From: Lachnospiraceae bacterium
GTDB lineage: Bacteria > Bacillota > Clostridia > Lachnospirales > Lachnospiraceae
Reading direction: 5' to 3'
DNA length: 64,000 bases
Assembly: GCA_017453065.1 (NCBI GenBank)
Contig: JAFTKW010000013.1
Span: forward strand, 1-64,000
Below, one piece after another: positions 24,580-33,624 of the stretch. Every line of letters begins with the position of its first letter. Within the stretch, counting starts at the first letter, position 1. Position numbers and translations under genes: made by a program. The notes under the pieces were generated by a model that had not been told where the DNA came from, searched no databases, and saw only the letters and a program-made list of their open reading frames with translations.

Positions 24580-26376
24580 ATGGAAAATCAGAATGTAACA
24601 CCAGAAGCATCTGTAGAAGCACAGGCACCTGTAACTACAGAGACACCTGTAGCACCACAGGCTCAGGAAACAGTGGCACCACAGGCAACCCCAGCGCAGG
24701 AACCTGTAGCACCGCAAGTACAGGAGACAGTAGCACCACAGGCAACCCAAGTACAGACACCTGTAACACCACAGACAGCTGCGCAACAACCTATGTATGC
24801 ACAGCAGCCAATGTATGCAAATCCAGCAGTTCCACCAGCACCAAAGAAAAAAGGTAATGGCCTGGTTATTGGTCTTGTAATTGCTATTGTTGTATTGCTA
24901 TTGGCACTTGGAGGAGTTGTGGGTGTTGCAGCTTATAATTTGATTGCAAATTCACCAGAAGCAAGACTTGCAAAAGGCTTTGATAAGTGGAATAGCGCTG
25001 AAGCGAGCAACGAAAATTCCGTATCAGAGACACTTGGTTGGGAGAAAATCAATGAGTCCATGCTTCAGGGAGCAACTCAAAAAGATATGTCCTTTGATAT
25101 GACATTCCCTATTATGGAGTTTCCTACTATTGGATTAGATATTATGGATACATGTGACTACCCAAATCAGAAGGACTATTCTGAATGGGAAATCAGCATT
25201 GCAAATAACGAATTGATGAAGTTTGTGATTGCAGCAGATGCTGACAAACTTTACATCAGCATTCCAGCATTGTTGGAAGATACCTATAGCGTAGAGTATG
25301 AAGACTTTACCGAAAACTTCAATGATTCTGCATGGGCACAGATGCTGGGTCTTACTATCGAGCAGTCCTTGGAACTCAATCCATGGGCAGAAGTAGAAGA
25401 AGGTGATGAAACCACAGCACCTCAGTTCTCTGAAGAATTCATGGCTGACATGGAAGCAAAGATAGCTGAATTGGCTGAGAACATGACAATCGAAGAGACA
25501 GAAACAGCAATTGAAGTTACCAGAAATGGCAAGACTGTGAAATGCGATGGTATCTACGTAGTTATTCCAGAAGATGACTCAAATGATATCTTAGATATGA
25601 TTCAGGATGAACTTCGCGATGGAGATTTTGGCGAGGAAATGATTGCACAGTTAGAGAACAGCGGAGTGGAAGATGTTCAGGAAACATGGGATGCAATCGT
25701 CTCTCTTTTTGATGCAAGATATACAGATGATATCCAGATGATGTTCTATTTGGACAACAAAAACAATATCGTACATATGGCTACACCTGAGATGGCAACA
25801 ATGGACGATGGAGTAGCTGTAGGCTTTAGTTTTGACTTCTTAGGCGAACAGAACCCTACAGATGTAGTAGAAGGTCTCATCAAAGTAATAGTTGACGAAA
25901 CAGGAAATGCAATCTCCTTTGATTTTGCAATGGAGACTGAAGTAAAAGACACAAAAACTACTGTTACCCTTGATGTGAAAGCTATCATAGAAGAGGTTGG
26001 AGTAGGAACTTCCGAAGGAACTCTTGAGTACAACTATGAATGGGATAGCGAAAAAGCTGAATTTGAGATAAATGCAAATATGGAAGCAGATGGCGAAAAC
26101 CTTCTTACCTTTGAAATGGAAGGTGCCTTTGACGATATCGTAAAAGGTGAGAGCTTCGTACTTGACTTAGGTTCTCTGGATATGAGTGTGGAGGGTGAAA
26201 CTTTCATGAAGATTTCCGGAGAGATGGAAGTGAAACCATTAGAGGAGGAAGTGAAGATTCCTTCTGACTCTACAGATTTGTTGGATATGTCTGAGAGCGA
26301 TATCAACGACATGATGATGGAAATCATGGGGAATGCGGATAGTATGTCAGATGCATTAAATTCCATTTCCTACTAA
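24580..26376 (+). CDS. Membrane-anchored surface protein with Pro/Ala/Gln-rich N-terminus
   Basis: I do not recognise this 598-residue protein as a named family. Residues 1-90 are a low-complexity cytoplasmic tract of repeated PVAPQAQETVAPQAT-like units ending in two QQPMYA copies. Residues about 94-123 form one membrane helix preceded by KKKGN. The rest is a large, very acidic extracytoplasmic region of beta-like character with few Cys. The layout (short N-terminal cytoplasmic tail, one helix, large outer domain) recalls zinc-ribbon/DUF4190-type anchored proteins of Firmicutes. It sits between the ATPase and the two permeases, so it is probably a partner or substrate-binding part of the exporter. 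CGGAGGAG sets the start. Confidence 0.7.
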   Translation: MENQNVTPEASVEAQAPVTTETPVAPQAQETVAPQATPAQEPVAPQVQETVAPQATQVQTPVTPQTAAQQPMYAQQPMYANPAVPPAPKKKGNGLVIGLVIAIVVLLLALGGVVGVAAYNLIANSPEARLAKGFDKWNSAEASNENSVSETLGWEKINESMLQGATQKDMSFDMTFPIMEFPTIGLDIMDTCDYPNQKDYSEWEISIANNELMKFVIAADADKLYISIPALLEDTYSVEYEDFTENFNDSAWAQMLGLTIEQSLELNPWAEVEEGDETTAPQFSEEFMADMEAKIAELAENMTIEETETAIEVTRNGKTVKCDGIYVVIPEDDSNDILDMIQDELRDGDFGEEMIAQLENSGVEDVQETWDAIVSLFDARYTDDIQMMFYLDNKNNIVHMATPEMATMDDGVAVGFSFDFLGEQNPTDVVEGLIKVIVDETGNAISFDFAMETEVKDTKTTVTLDVKAIIEEVGVGTSEGTLEYNYEWDSEKAEFEINANMEADGENLLTFEMEGAFDDIVKGESFVLDLGSLDMSVEGETFMKISGEMEVKPLEEEVKIPSDSTDLLDMSESDINDMMMEIMGNADSMSDALNSISY

Positions 26377-26435
26377 GAGTTTTGCGAATTAGACTAAAAC
26401 AACAGTACACAATTGTGTGCAGATAGGTAACTGTT

Positions 26436-27674
26436 ATGAAAGCATACTTCGTATGGCTGAAAACTGAATTAAAGAGGGTGGCGAAAAGGCTGCCCTCTCT
26501 TTTCATAGGAGCAATAGTGCTGGCTTTGTTGGCTGGTGCTGTTGCTTTTTGTGCCTTTACTGTCATGCATATACGCGGTGAGAAACAGGAGGTTGGCGCG
26601 AGGGTGGCATTGGTATGCCCAGAGGATGAACTGACCAACTTGGCGGTTCAATTCGTGACAGGTATGGAGTCTTTGGAAGAATGGTGTAGTTTTGAAAAGT
26701 ATGATCTGGAGGAAGGGCTGGAGGCCCTGTCTCGTAGGGAGGTTGTGGCTGTAATTGAACTTCCTGAGGATGTAGTTAAATCCATCTTGGATGGAAGCAA
26801 TATTCCTGCAAAACTTTATCTGCCACAGGGTGAAGAGTTGGGCAGTACTCTGATTCAAATCATGGCGAAGGTGGGAGTTTCTCTTTTGCAGGTGGCACAG
26901 GGTGAGATCTATGCAACTACAGATTTGTACATGGAGTATCCCTTAAAACAATCCTTGAAAGAACTGTATGGAGAGATTAACCTATACAATTTGAACATAG
27001 CGCTGAATCGCGAAAGCCTTTTTAAATCCATTTCGTTGTCTGAAACGGACGGGATTAGTTTAGGGGCTTATTATGGCGGAACAGCAGTCGGTATTTTTTT
27101 GTTGCTGTTTGGACTATTATTGGCGGATATGATAGTAGAGCGTACCAAGAGAGAACAGCTACTTCATATAAGCAGAGTGACTATTCCGGCGCAACTAATC
27201 GGGCGGTTTAAAGTCTTGACTCTGGTGAGTTTCCTAATGACATTTAGCGTAGAAATTGCATTGGCATTGTGGATGAATACAGATTCAAAGGATGTAGGGG
27301 AAATTCTGACCTGGTGTGGCCGAGATTCCCTCAAACTGTTATTGGCAGTGGCATGTGTAGTGGCTTTGTATTTGCTACTAGGTACTTTGATCAAAGAAAA
27401 GATGACTTATATGTTTGTCGCAGGATTTGGCATGCTGCTCCTAGGATATATCGGTGGATATTTTGTGCCAAGCAGTTTGCTCGGGAAACAGCTCAAGGGG
27501 CTGAGTAGCTGTCTGCCAACTACTTTTGTGCACGATATTTGTAGTGGTATGCTTGTAGGAAAAGATGTAGGAAATGACTTGATGAAGCAAGGCGGATATA
27601 TATGTCTATTTGTCTGGCTTGCAATAAGCCTTACTTTGTGTATCTCTTTGAGAAAAAGGAGGTACATGAGATGA
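26436..27674 (+). CDS. ABC-2-type permease, first
   Basis: A 412-residue integral membrane protein. One helix near the N-terminus (about 20-42) is followed by a large extracytoplasmic loop (about 45-205) and about six helices in the C-terminal half. This is the usual form of ABC-2 (YhgE/NatB/DrrB-like) exporter subunits. It overlaps the next permease by ATGA, so the two are translationally coupled and probably form a heterodimer with the ATPase at 23860. Confidence 0.82.
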   Translation: MKAYFVWLKTELKRVAKRLPSLFIGAIVLALLAGAVAFCAFTVMHIRGEKQEVGARVALVCPEDELTNLAVQFVTGMESLEEWCSFEKYDLEEGLEALSRREVVAVIELPEDVVKSILDGSNIPAKLYLPQGEELGSTLIQIMAKVGVSLLQVAQGEIYATTDLYMEYPLKQSLKELYGEINLYNLNIALNRESLFKSISLSETDGISLGAYYGGTAVGIFLLLFGLLLADMIVERTKREQLLHISRVTIPAQLIGRFKVLTLVSFLMTFSVEIALALWMNTDSKDVGEILTWCGRDSLKLLLAVACVVALYLLLGTLIKEKMTYMFVAGFGMLLLGYIGGYFVPSSLLGKQLKGLSSCLPTTFVHDICSGMLVGKDVGNDLMKQGGYICLFVWLAISLTLCISLRKRRYMR

Positions 27675-28696
27675 GACAAAGAATGAAAAGTTTTGGAGTT
27701 GTTTGGCAAATTACTTTGAAGAGATTGTTTGCACGAAGAAGTTTTTGGGTGGTTTTGCTTTTGTTGCCACTTTTGATAGTGGCAATCCAGGGCTTGGAAA
27801 AAGAACAGGAACAAGGACTGCGAGCGGCTGTCTATAGTAAAGAAACTATATGGCAGGAGCATTTGACCGGGGCTGGAATCCCTTCCTTTTACTTTGTAGA
27901 TTCGCTGGAAAACCTTAAGGACGAAGTGCTCCATGGAAATGCAGAGTGTGGGTACTATATTCAGGAAGGGTTGCTACAGGCATTTGCTGAGGATGATTGG
28001 TATTGGCAGGTAGAGGTATATGAAAGCTCCAATAGTATGTTTACTAAACTGATAAATGAGGCCCTTTTTAGCCGCCTTTTTCAGGTGGTTTCTTCAGAGT
28101 GGTACCTGGACTATATGGGGAAAAAATTAGTGGAAGCTGGTGCAAGTACATCCGAGATGGAAGTTTTGGACGCTCTTTCTCAGAATATGCTAAGTGGGGA
28201 AACCTTCCAGGTGGAGACAGTTTTACTGACAAAGACAAATGAAATCCAACAGGAAAAAGAACCTGAAAACCTTCTTTCTACCCGCAGCGTTGTGGCGGCT
28301 ATGATTTATCTAGTCAGTCTACTGGCGGTGATGGACGTGGTAAGGGATAGAGAAAAGATGCATTTCCCTGTAAAGCAAAGAGTTTGGGCTGCATTTTGCA
28401 CTATATTCCATCCCACCCTGATGGTAGCCATGGTAGGTGGGATAGGTATTTTGGTGACAGAAACTGAGCGAAGGAATTGGAATGAACTTTTTGGGCTGCT
28501 AGGTCTGATTATTTTAACTACCTTGTACGGTATACTGTTATCTCTGGTGGTGAGAAGAGAGAGATGGATGTACGGAGTGATCCCCGTACTTTTTGTGGGA
28601 GCGTTGGTGTGCTGTCCAGTTTTTGTTGACCTTGGAAGCATAATACCGATTTTTCAGTGGATTGAAAAACTCTTTCCAGTGGCATTTTACTTGTAG
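27671..28696 (+). CDS. ABC-2-type permease, second
   Basis: A 341-residue membrane protein with the same plan as its neighbour: a helix at about 24-40, an outer loop to about 200, then about five helices. The start at 27671 overlaps the previous stop (ATGA) and has AGGAGG 8 nt upstream; an earlier in-frame ATG at 27602 lies inside the preceding gene. It ends the exporter operon; a predicted promoter for ptb begins four nt after its stop. Confidence 0.8.
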   Translation: MRQRMKSFGVVWQITLKRLFARRSFWVVLLLLPLLIVAIQGLEKEQEQGLRAAVYSKETIWQEHLTGAGIPSFYFVDSLENLKDEVLHGNAECGYYIQEGLLQAFAEDDWYWQVEVYESSNSMFTKLINEALFSRLFQVVSSEWYLDYMGKKLVEAGASTSEMEVLDALSQNMLSGETFQVETVLLTKTNEIQQEKEPENLLSTRSVVAAMIYLVSLLAVMDVVRDREKMHFPVKQRVWAAFCTIFHPTLMVAMVGGIGILVTETERRNWNELFGLLGLIILTTLYGILLSLVVRRERWMYGVIPVLFVGALVCCPVFVDLGSIIPIFQWIEKLFPVAFYL

Positions 28697-28699
28697 TAG

Positions 28700-28728
28700 T
28701 TGATTTTATGTATAAAGTGTGTTATTAT
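28700..28728 (+). promoter_or_regulatory. Predicted promoter of ptb-buk
   Basis: TTGATT and TATTAT separated by 17 nt, about 82 nt upstream of ptb. Confidence 0.55.
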
Positions 28729-28809
28729 TTTAACGATGCGTAAATCCCAGAAAAATAGGGGTTTTGAAATACAAGAGGTTCCATTTGGACGGACTAGAAA
28801 GGTGTAAAC

Positions 28810-29730
28810 ATGAAAAAGGGTTTTGATGAGATTATTGCAAAAGTTGGCAAGATTGGCATGAAGAAGGTTGCGGTATCTGTTGCGCAGGATTCAGAAGTGC
28901 TTGAGGCGGTTAAGGCTGCCAAAGAAAGAGGGATTGCAGATGCAATTTTGGTAGGTGATGAAGCAAAGATTAGAGCCATTGCTGCTGAAATTGGAATGAA
29001 TGTAGATGAGTTTGAAATCATTGATGAGCCAGATATGATTGAGGCTTCTTTGAAGGCGGTTAAGTTGGCTCATGATGGCAAGGCTGATATGTACATGAAG
29101 GGACTTATTGATTCCAAGAATTTCTTAAAGAGTGTTTTGGACAAAGAGGTTGGCCTTCGTACAGGTGGAGCACTTTCTCACGTTTGTGTATTTGAAGTTC
29201 CTACTATTGATCATCTGTTGTTTTTGACAGACGTTGCATTTATGACATATCCTACATTGGAGGACAAGGTAAATATCATCAAGAATACTATCCCAGTGGC
29301 AAAGGCTTGTGGCGTAGACAATCCAAAGGTAGCTCCACTTGCTGCGGTAGAGGTTGTAAACCCTAAGATGCCAGTTACAGTGGAAGCAGATGAGCTTCGC
29401 CAGATGAACGAGCGTGGTGAAATCACAGGATGTATCGTAGATGGACCGCTTTCCTTGGATTTGGCTATTGATCCAGAAGCAGCTAAGCATAAAGGTGCAA
29501 CAGACCGTAAGATTCAGGGCGATGCAGATATCCTTCTTTTCCCAGATATTCATGCAGGAAACCTTGTATATGAAGCAATGGTACATATGGTAGAAGTAAA
29601 GAATGGCTGTATTTTGACTGGTACAAAGGTTCCTGTTATTCTGACCAGCCGTTCCGATACTTTCGAGACCAAAGTAAACTCCATGGCTCTTGCTGCAGTA
29701 GTGGCAGAGGAAATGAAAAAACAGCAGTAA
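28810..29730 (+). CDS. ptb: Phosphate butyryltransferase
   Basis: Converts butyryl-CoA and phosphate to butyryl-phosphate and CoA. The 306 residues match the phosphate acetyl/butyryltransferase family: VAVSVAQDSEVLEAVKAA near the N-terminus, MYMKGLIDSKNFLKSVLD (about 97-114), AVEVVNPKMPVT (about 180), GPLSLDLAIDPEAA and the C-terminal DIHAGNLVYEAMVH and TSRSDTFETK motifs. The buk gene follows after 46 nt. Together with the thl-etfA operon about 5 kb upstream this completes butyrate synthesis by the kinase route. Branched-chain acyl-CoA cannot be excluded as a substrate. Confidence 0.93.
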   Translation: MKKGFDEIIAKVGKIGMKKVAVSVAQDSEVLEAVKAAKERGIADAILVGDEAKIRAIAAEIGMNVDEFEIIDEPDMIEASLKAVKLAHDGKADMYMKGLIDSKNFLKSVLDKEVGLRTGGALSHVCVFEVPTIDHLLFLTDVAFMTYPTLEDKVNIIKNTIPVAKACGVDNPKVAPLAAVEVVNPKMPVTVEADELRQMNERGEITGCIVDGPLSLDLAIDPEAAKHKGATDRKIQGDADILLFPDIHAGNLVYEAMVHMVEVKNGCILTGTKVPVILTSRSDTFETKVNSMALAAVVAEEMKKQQ

Positions 29731-29776
29731 TCATAAGCGAAAGATGAGATAGAAATCTTTATAGGAGGAAAGCAAA

Positions 29777-30844
29777 ATGGCTATTGTAAGTTTGATTATT
29801 AATCCAGGTTCTACATCCACCAAGATTGGTGTGTTTGAAGATGAGAATCTGTTGTTTGAAGAGACTCTTAGACATTCTACAGAGGAGATTAGTCAGTTTG
29901 GCTCTATCGTTGAGCAGAAGGATTTTCGTAAGAAGATCATTACAGATCTGCTTGAAAAGAAAAATTTTGATATGAAATCCTTTAATGTTATTGTTGGTCG
30001 TGGTGGTATGCTTAAGCCAATTCCTGGCGGCACTTATGCTGTGACAGATGAACTTTTAGAGGATCTGAAAATTGGTAAGCAGGGACAGCATGCATCCAAC
30101 TTGGGTGGTATCCTTGCAAGAGAAATCGGTGATGAACTGGGTGTTCCATCTTATATTGTTGACCCAGTAGTAGTAGACGAATTGATGCCTATAGCGAGAT
30201 ACTCTGGTGTGCCAGAGCTTCCACGTACCAGTGTTTTCCATGCATTGAACCAGAAGGCAGTTGCAAAGAGATATGCTAAGGAAACAGGCAAGGCGTATGA
30301 AAGTCTTCGTCTGATAGTTGTTCATATGGGCGGCGGTGTATCTGTAGGTGCACATTTGAATGGTCGTATTGTGGACGTATTCAATGCATTGGATGGTGAT
30401 GGCGCATTTTCTCCTGAGAGAGCAGGTGCAGTTCCATCTGGCGCACTGATTAAGATGTGTTTCTCAGGCCAGTACACAGAAAAAGAAGTGTACAGCAAGA
30501 TTGTTGGCAAGGGTGGATTTAATGCATACCTTGGCACCAACGATATGAGAGAAGTAACTAGAAGAGCAAATGAGGGCGACGAAAAAGCAATCGAAGCAAA
30601 AGCAGCATTCTTGTTCCAGGTAGCGAAGGACATCGGATCTATGGCTTGCGTATTGGATGGAAAAGTGGATCAGATTATTGTGACTGGTGGTATTGCTTAT
30701 GGCAAAGAAGTTATCGAAACCTTGAAAGAAAAAGCGGAGTGGATTGCTCCATTTACCGTATATCCAGGTGAAGATGAACTGCTTGCTTTGGCACAGGGCG
30801 CAATTAGAGTTCTGACTGGCGAAGAAGAGGCTATGCCTTACTAA
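29777..30844 (+). CDS. buk: Butyrate kinase
   Basis: Transfers phosphate from butyryl-phosphate to ADP, giving butyrate and ATP. The 355 residues carry the ASKHA-fold signatures: the N-terminal [14 protein letters not shown] (about 9-22), [16 protein letters not shown] (about 75-90), the [12 protein letters not shown] region, [18 protein letters not shown] (about 181-198) and the adenosine site [12 protein letters not shown] near 300. Ribosome binding site AGGAGG 8 nt upstream. A bidirectional terminator follows. Confidence 0.96.
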   Translation: MAIVSLIINPGSTSTKIGVFEDENLLFEETLRHSTEEISQFGSIVEQKDFRKKIITDLLEKKNFDMKSFNVIVGRGGMLKPIPGGTYAVTDELLEDLKIGKQGQHASNLGGILAREIGDELGVPSYIVDPVVVDELMPIARYSGVPELPRTSVFHALNQKAVAKRYAKETGKAYESLRLIVVHMGGGVSVGAHLNGRIVDVFNALDGDGAFSPERAGAVPSGALIKMCFSGQYTEKEVYSKIVGKGGFNAYLGTNDMREVTRRANEGDEKAIEAKAAFLFQVAKDIGSMACVLDGKVDQIIVTGGIAYGKEVIETLKEKAEWIAPFTVYPGEDELLALAQGAIRVLTGEEEAMPY

Positions 30845-30868
30845 TAGTTTTTTACAGGCAAGTGAATT

Positions 30869-30900
30869 AAAAAGCCGTGGTTTAATAACCACGGCTTTTT
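30869..30900. terminator. Bidirectional terminator buk / araC
   Basis: AAAAAGCCGTGGTT pairs perfectly with AACCACGGCTTTTT across TAAT. It serves buk on the plus strand and the convergent araC gene, whose stop codon lies inside the stem region. Confidence 0.92.
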
Positions 30901-31721
30901 CTATATTCTCTAGGAGACATACCATATTCTTTTTTAAACAAATCTTTGAAATAGTTGCTGTCAGAAAAACCATATTCTAAAGCTATATCTGTGATAGTGC
31001 TATCGGTTGAATAAAGTGCTGTGGCAGCATTTTTCAGTCGAATGAAGTTTAGATACTCCTTGAAACCCATTCCCGTAACCTGTTTAAATTTCTTAGAAAA
31101 ATACGTTGGACTCAAGGAGGAAACACTTGCCAGTTCTTCCAGCGTCAGAGGCTTTTTGTAATTTTGATATATGTACTTGGTTGCAAGAAGAATATCGGCC
31201 TCTTTGGCGGTGGAAATATCTAGTTCTTGGCAATCCAAGATACTATGGCGCATGAAAAAGAGTAATATTTCACTTAACTGTAGAGACATAAAGTGAGGAG
31301 ACAATTCGTCAATGGAATTGCACTCTGTCTGCAGACGATTGAAAAGTCGGTTGAGTTCGTCTTGATAGATGTGTGGTACTGTTCCGACATAAGAAGTTAC
31401 ACCGTTAGGGCGAGCAGCTCTAAAAACAGAACGAATCTCTTGCTGCAAATGTTCAGGCTTGAAATAAATGAAGGTTAAATCGCAGTTGACATCTGCATAG
31501 TATTGGGAGTGGTGTAGCTCTCGAGGAGCAATCAGCAAAATATCTCCTTTGTCTAGGTTGTACAAAGTATCCTTGAGCAGAAAACGCAAGGATCCGGAAT
31601 TGACGTGGATCAGTTCATAAAATGGATGATAATGATCTGGTTGCAACTTGGAATTGAATCCACGTTTTCCGCGGGTAAATATGATAGTATCAATGTCTTT
31701 GTGTTTCATGTTGGATGTCAT
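30882..31721 (-). CDS. AraC-family transcriptional regulator
   Basis: A 279-residue DNA-binding regulator. The N-terminal half is a cupin-like sensor domain (HYHPFYELIHVNSGSLRFLL, about 26-45). The C-terminal half (about 175-279) holds two helix-turn-helix units: LTLEELASVSSLSPTYFSKKFKQ and ITDIALEYGFSDSNYFKDLFKKEYGMSPREYRK. A sugar ligand is likely by family. It reads left, downstream of uxaC and separated from it by a hairpin field, so it may have its own promoter and may control the pectin genes, but this is inference. AAGGGGAAA precedes the ATG. The stop codon lies within the buk terminator. Confidence 0.9.
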   Translation of the reverse strand: MTSNMKHKDIDTIIFTRGKRGFNSKLQPDHYHPFYELIHVNSGSLRFLLKDTLYNLDKGDILLIAPRELHHSQYYADVNCDLTFIYFKPEHLQQEIRSVFRAARPNGVTSYVGTVPHIYQDELNRLFNRLQTECNSIDELSPHFMSLQLSEILLFFMRHSILDCQELDISTAKEADILLATKYIYQNYKKPLTLEELASVSSLSPTYFSKKFKQVTGMGFKEYLNFIRLKNAATALYSTDSTITDIALEYGFSDSNYFKDLFKKEYGMSPREYRKSRGY

Positions 31722-31808
31722 AAGTTTTCCCCTTTACGAAATCGTTTTCGCTTATTTACTTAATTATAACCTAAAAATCATAAAAAAACAGTATTTTTTT
31801 GCCTTTTT

Positions 31809-31822
31809 CACAATAAATTGTG
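31809..31822. promoter_or_regulatory. Small dyad upstream of araC
   Basis: CACAAT-AA-ATTGTG is a perfect 14-bp dyad about 88 nt before the araC start codon, nested in TTGCC...GGCAA. It may be an operator of the AraC gene. Confidence 0.35.
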
Positions 31823-31925
31823 TTTATTTGGCAATTTTTATGCCGTATAATCTAATCAAGAAATGGGAAATCTGATTCCCCAAAATCTGGATACTCCTTT
31901 TTTCTTATAAAACTTCCTCAAAGTT

Positions 31926-31955
31926 GAAAACCCCTGCCAATTGGCAGGGGTTTTC
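31926..31955. terminator. GC-rich hairpin with flanking A/T runs
   Basis: GAAAACCCCTGCC pairs perfectly with GGCAGGGGTTTTC across AATT. It has the form of a bidirectional intrinsic terminator for leftward transcription from uxaC. Confidence 0.7.
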
Positions 31956-32151
31956 GCATATGTATGCAGAAAATGATTTTTTCTGCATACATATGCGAAA
32001 GAGTGTTACACACTCGCGTGTAAGGAAAATGTTGCTTTGCAACCACGCTCGGCGCAACGAGTTTGCAAGCAAACTCGTATATGCATATACGAAGTGATAT
32101 ACGTTTAGACGCACAAAGAGCCATATTGCTGAGAAGCAATATGGCTCTTTG
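31955..32151. repeat. Field of strong hairpins between araC and uxaC
   Basis: Five further palindromes follow the terminator-like stem: a perfect 19-bp stem (31955-31997, CGCATATGTATGCAG arms), GAGTGT/ACACTC (32001-32015), ACGAGTTTGC/GCAAACTCGT (32057-32078), the 16-bp palindrome CGTATATGCATATACG (32076-32091) and a perfect 17-bp stem (32114-32151, arms of CAAAGAGCCATATTGCT). The stems are unlike each other and unlike elements A-D. The whole araC-uxaC gap (31722-32204) holds only these and the araC upstream region. Confidence 0.75.
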
Positions 32152-32204
32152 CACATAATGAAAAAGGGGTCAAATAACACAACAAGAAAAACAGTTACTA
32201 AAAT

Positions 32205-33611
32205 TTAAAGGGGAAATTTAAAGTAACGTTTCGCGTTGTTGTAGGAGATGTCTGTAACGATTTCGGACAGGATATCCATATCCGCTGGGAACTCACCGTT
32301 TTCAACCCAGTTACCAATCAGGTTACACATAATACGACGGAAATATTCGTGTCTTGTGTAAGAAAGGAAGCTACGGGAGTCAGTAAGCATTCCTACAAAA
32401 CCAGAAAGATTGCCCAAGTTTGCAAGGGAAATCATCTGATCCTGCATACCTACTTTGTGGTCATTGAACCACCAAGCACTACCCTGCTGAATCTTTGCAA
32501 CTGCAGTGGAATCCTGGAAACAGCCAAGGATAGTTCCGATTGCCTGATTGTCATTTGGATTCAAGGAGTAGATTACAGTACGAGGAAGCTTGTCATCCTT
32601 AATCAAAGCGTTAAGGAAGTCAGCCATCTGGCTACTTGGTGCATAGTTGTTGATGCAGTCATAACCAGTGTCAGGGCCCAATTTCTCGTACATCAATGTA
32701 TTGTTGTCGCGTTTGCAACCATAGTGAAGCTGCATAGCCCAATCCAATTCATGGTACTGCTGTCCAACATAGAGCATGAAAGCAGTCTTAAACTTCAATT
32801 CCTCATCTTTAGTGATTTCCATGTGGTTCAATCTCTTGAGGAAGATTTCTTCGATTTCATCGTCTGTAGCAGGAACATACATTACATATTCAAGTGCATG
32901 GTCAGATACGTTACAGCCCATAGATGCAAAGAAATCCATACGAATACGAAGGGCTTCTTTTAGCGCTGCAAAGGTGTTGATTTCTACACCAGAAACAGTA
33001 GCCAATTTATCCAAATAATCTAAGTAATCAGGTTTTTCGATGTTCATTGCTTTGTCAGGACGCCAAGCTGGAAGAACCTTTACGTCGAAGCTTGTATCCT
33101 TGGCAATTTTGTCGTGCCATTCCAGAGAATCGATAGGATCGTCTGTGGTACAAATCAAAGTAACATTGGACTGCTTGATCAAATTGCGAACGCTCATGGA
33201 AGGCTCAGCCAATTTTGCATTACAAAGGTTCCAAACTTCCTCAGCAGTATTTTTGTTGAGATATCCGTTGTAGCCAAAGTAACGCTGCAATTCTAAGTGA
33301 CTCCAATGGAAGAGAGGGTTGCCGATTGCCTTGCCAACACACTCAGCCCATTTGAAGAATTTTTCTTTGTCAGATGCATCACCAGTGATGTATTTTTCTT
33401 CTACACCGCAGGAACGCATAAAACGCCATTTGTAGTGATCACCACCAAGCCAAACCTGAGTGATGTTGTCGAACTGACGGTCCTCAGCAATCTCCTTTGG
33501 GTTGATGTGGCAGTGGTAGTCCAGTACAGGAGTAACCTCTGCATAGTTGTGGAAAAGAGCTTTTGCGGTTTCGGTTTCCAATAAGAAATCCTTGTCCATG
33601 AATTGTTTCAT
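32205..33611 (-). CDS. uxaC: Glucuronate/galacturonate isomerase
   Basis: Isomerises D-glucuronate to D-fructuronate and D-galacturonate to D-tagaturonate, the first step of hexuronate breakdown. The 468 residues have the amidohydrolase-like metal site VLDYHCHINPKEIA (about 26-39), WLGGDHYKWRFMRSCGV (about 51-67) and the C-terminal SYTRHEYFRRIMCNLIGNWVENGE block, all typical of UxaC. The start is 33611 with AAGGAGG upstream; an in-frame ATG at 33647 lies within the lacI gene end. It is transcribed after lacI with a 13-nt gap, as one unit. Confidence 0.96.
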   Translation of the reverse strand: MKQFMDKDFLLETETAKALFHNYAEVTPVLDYHCHINPKEIAEDRQFDNITQVWLGGDHYKWRFMRSCGVEEKYITGDASDKEKFFKWAECVGKAIGNPLFHWSHLELQRYFGYNGYLNKNTAEEVWNLCNAKLAEPSMSVRNLIKQSNVTLICTTDDPIDSLEWHDKIAKDTSFDVKVLPAWRPDKAMNIEKPDYLDYLDKLATVSGVEINTFAALKEALRIRMDFFASMGCNVSDHALEYVMYVPATDDEIEEIFLKRLNHMEITKDEELKFKTAFMLYVGQQYHELDWAMQLHYGCKRDNNTLMYEKLGPDTGYDCINNYAPSSQMADFLNALIKDDKLPRTVIYSLNPNDNQAIGTILGCFQDSTAVAKIQQGSAWWFNDHKVGMQDQMISLANLGNLSGFVGMLTDSRSFLSYTRHEYFRRIMCNLIGNWVENGEFPADMDILSEIVTDISYNNAKRYFKFPL

Positions 33612-33624
33612 AGTGTTTTCCTCC

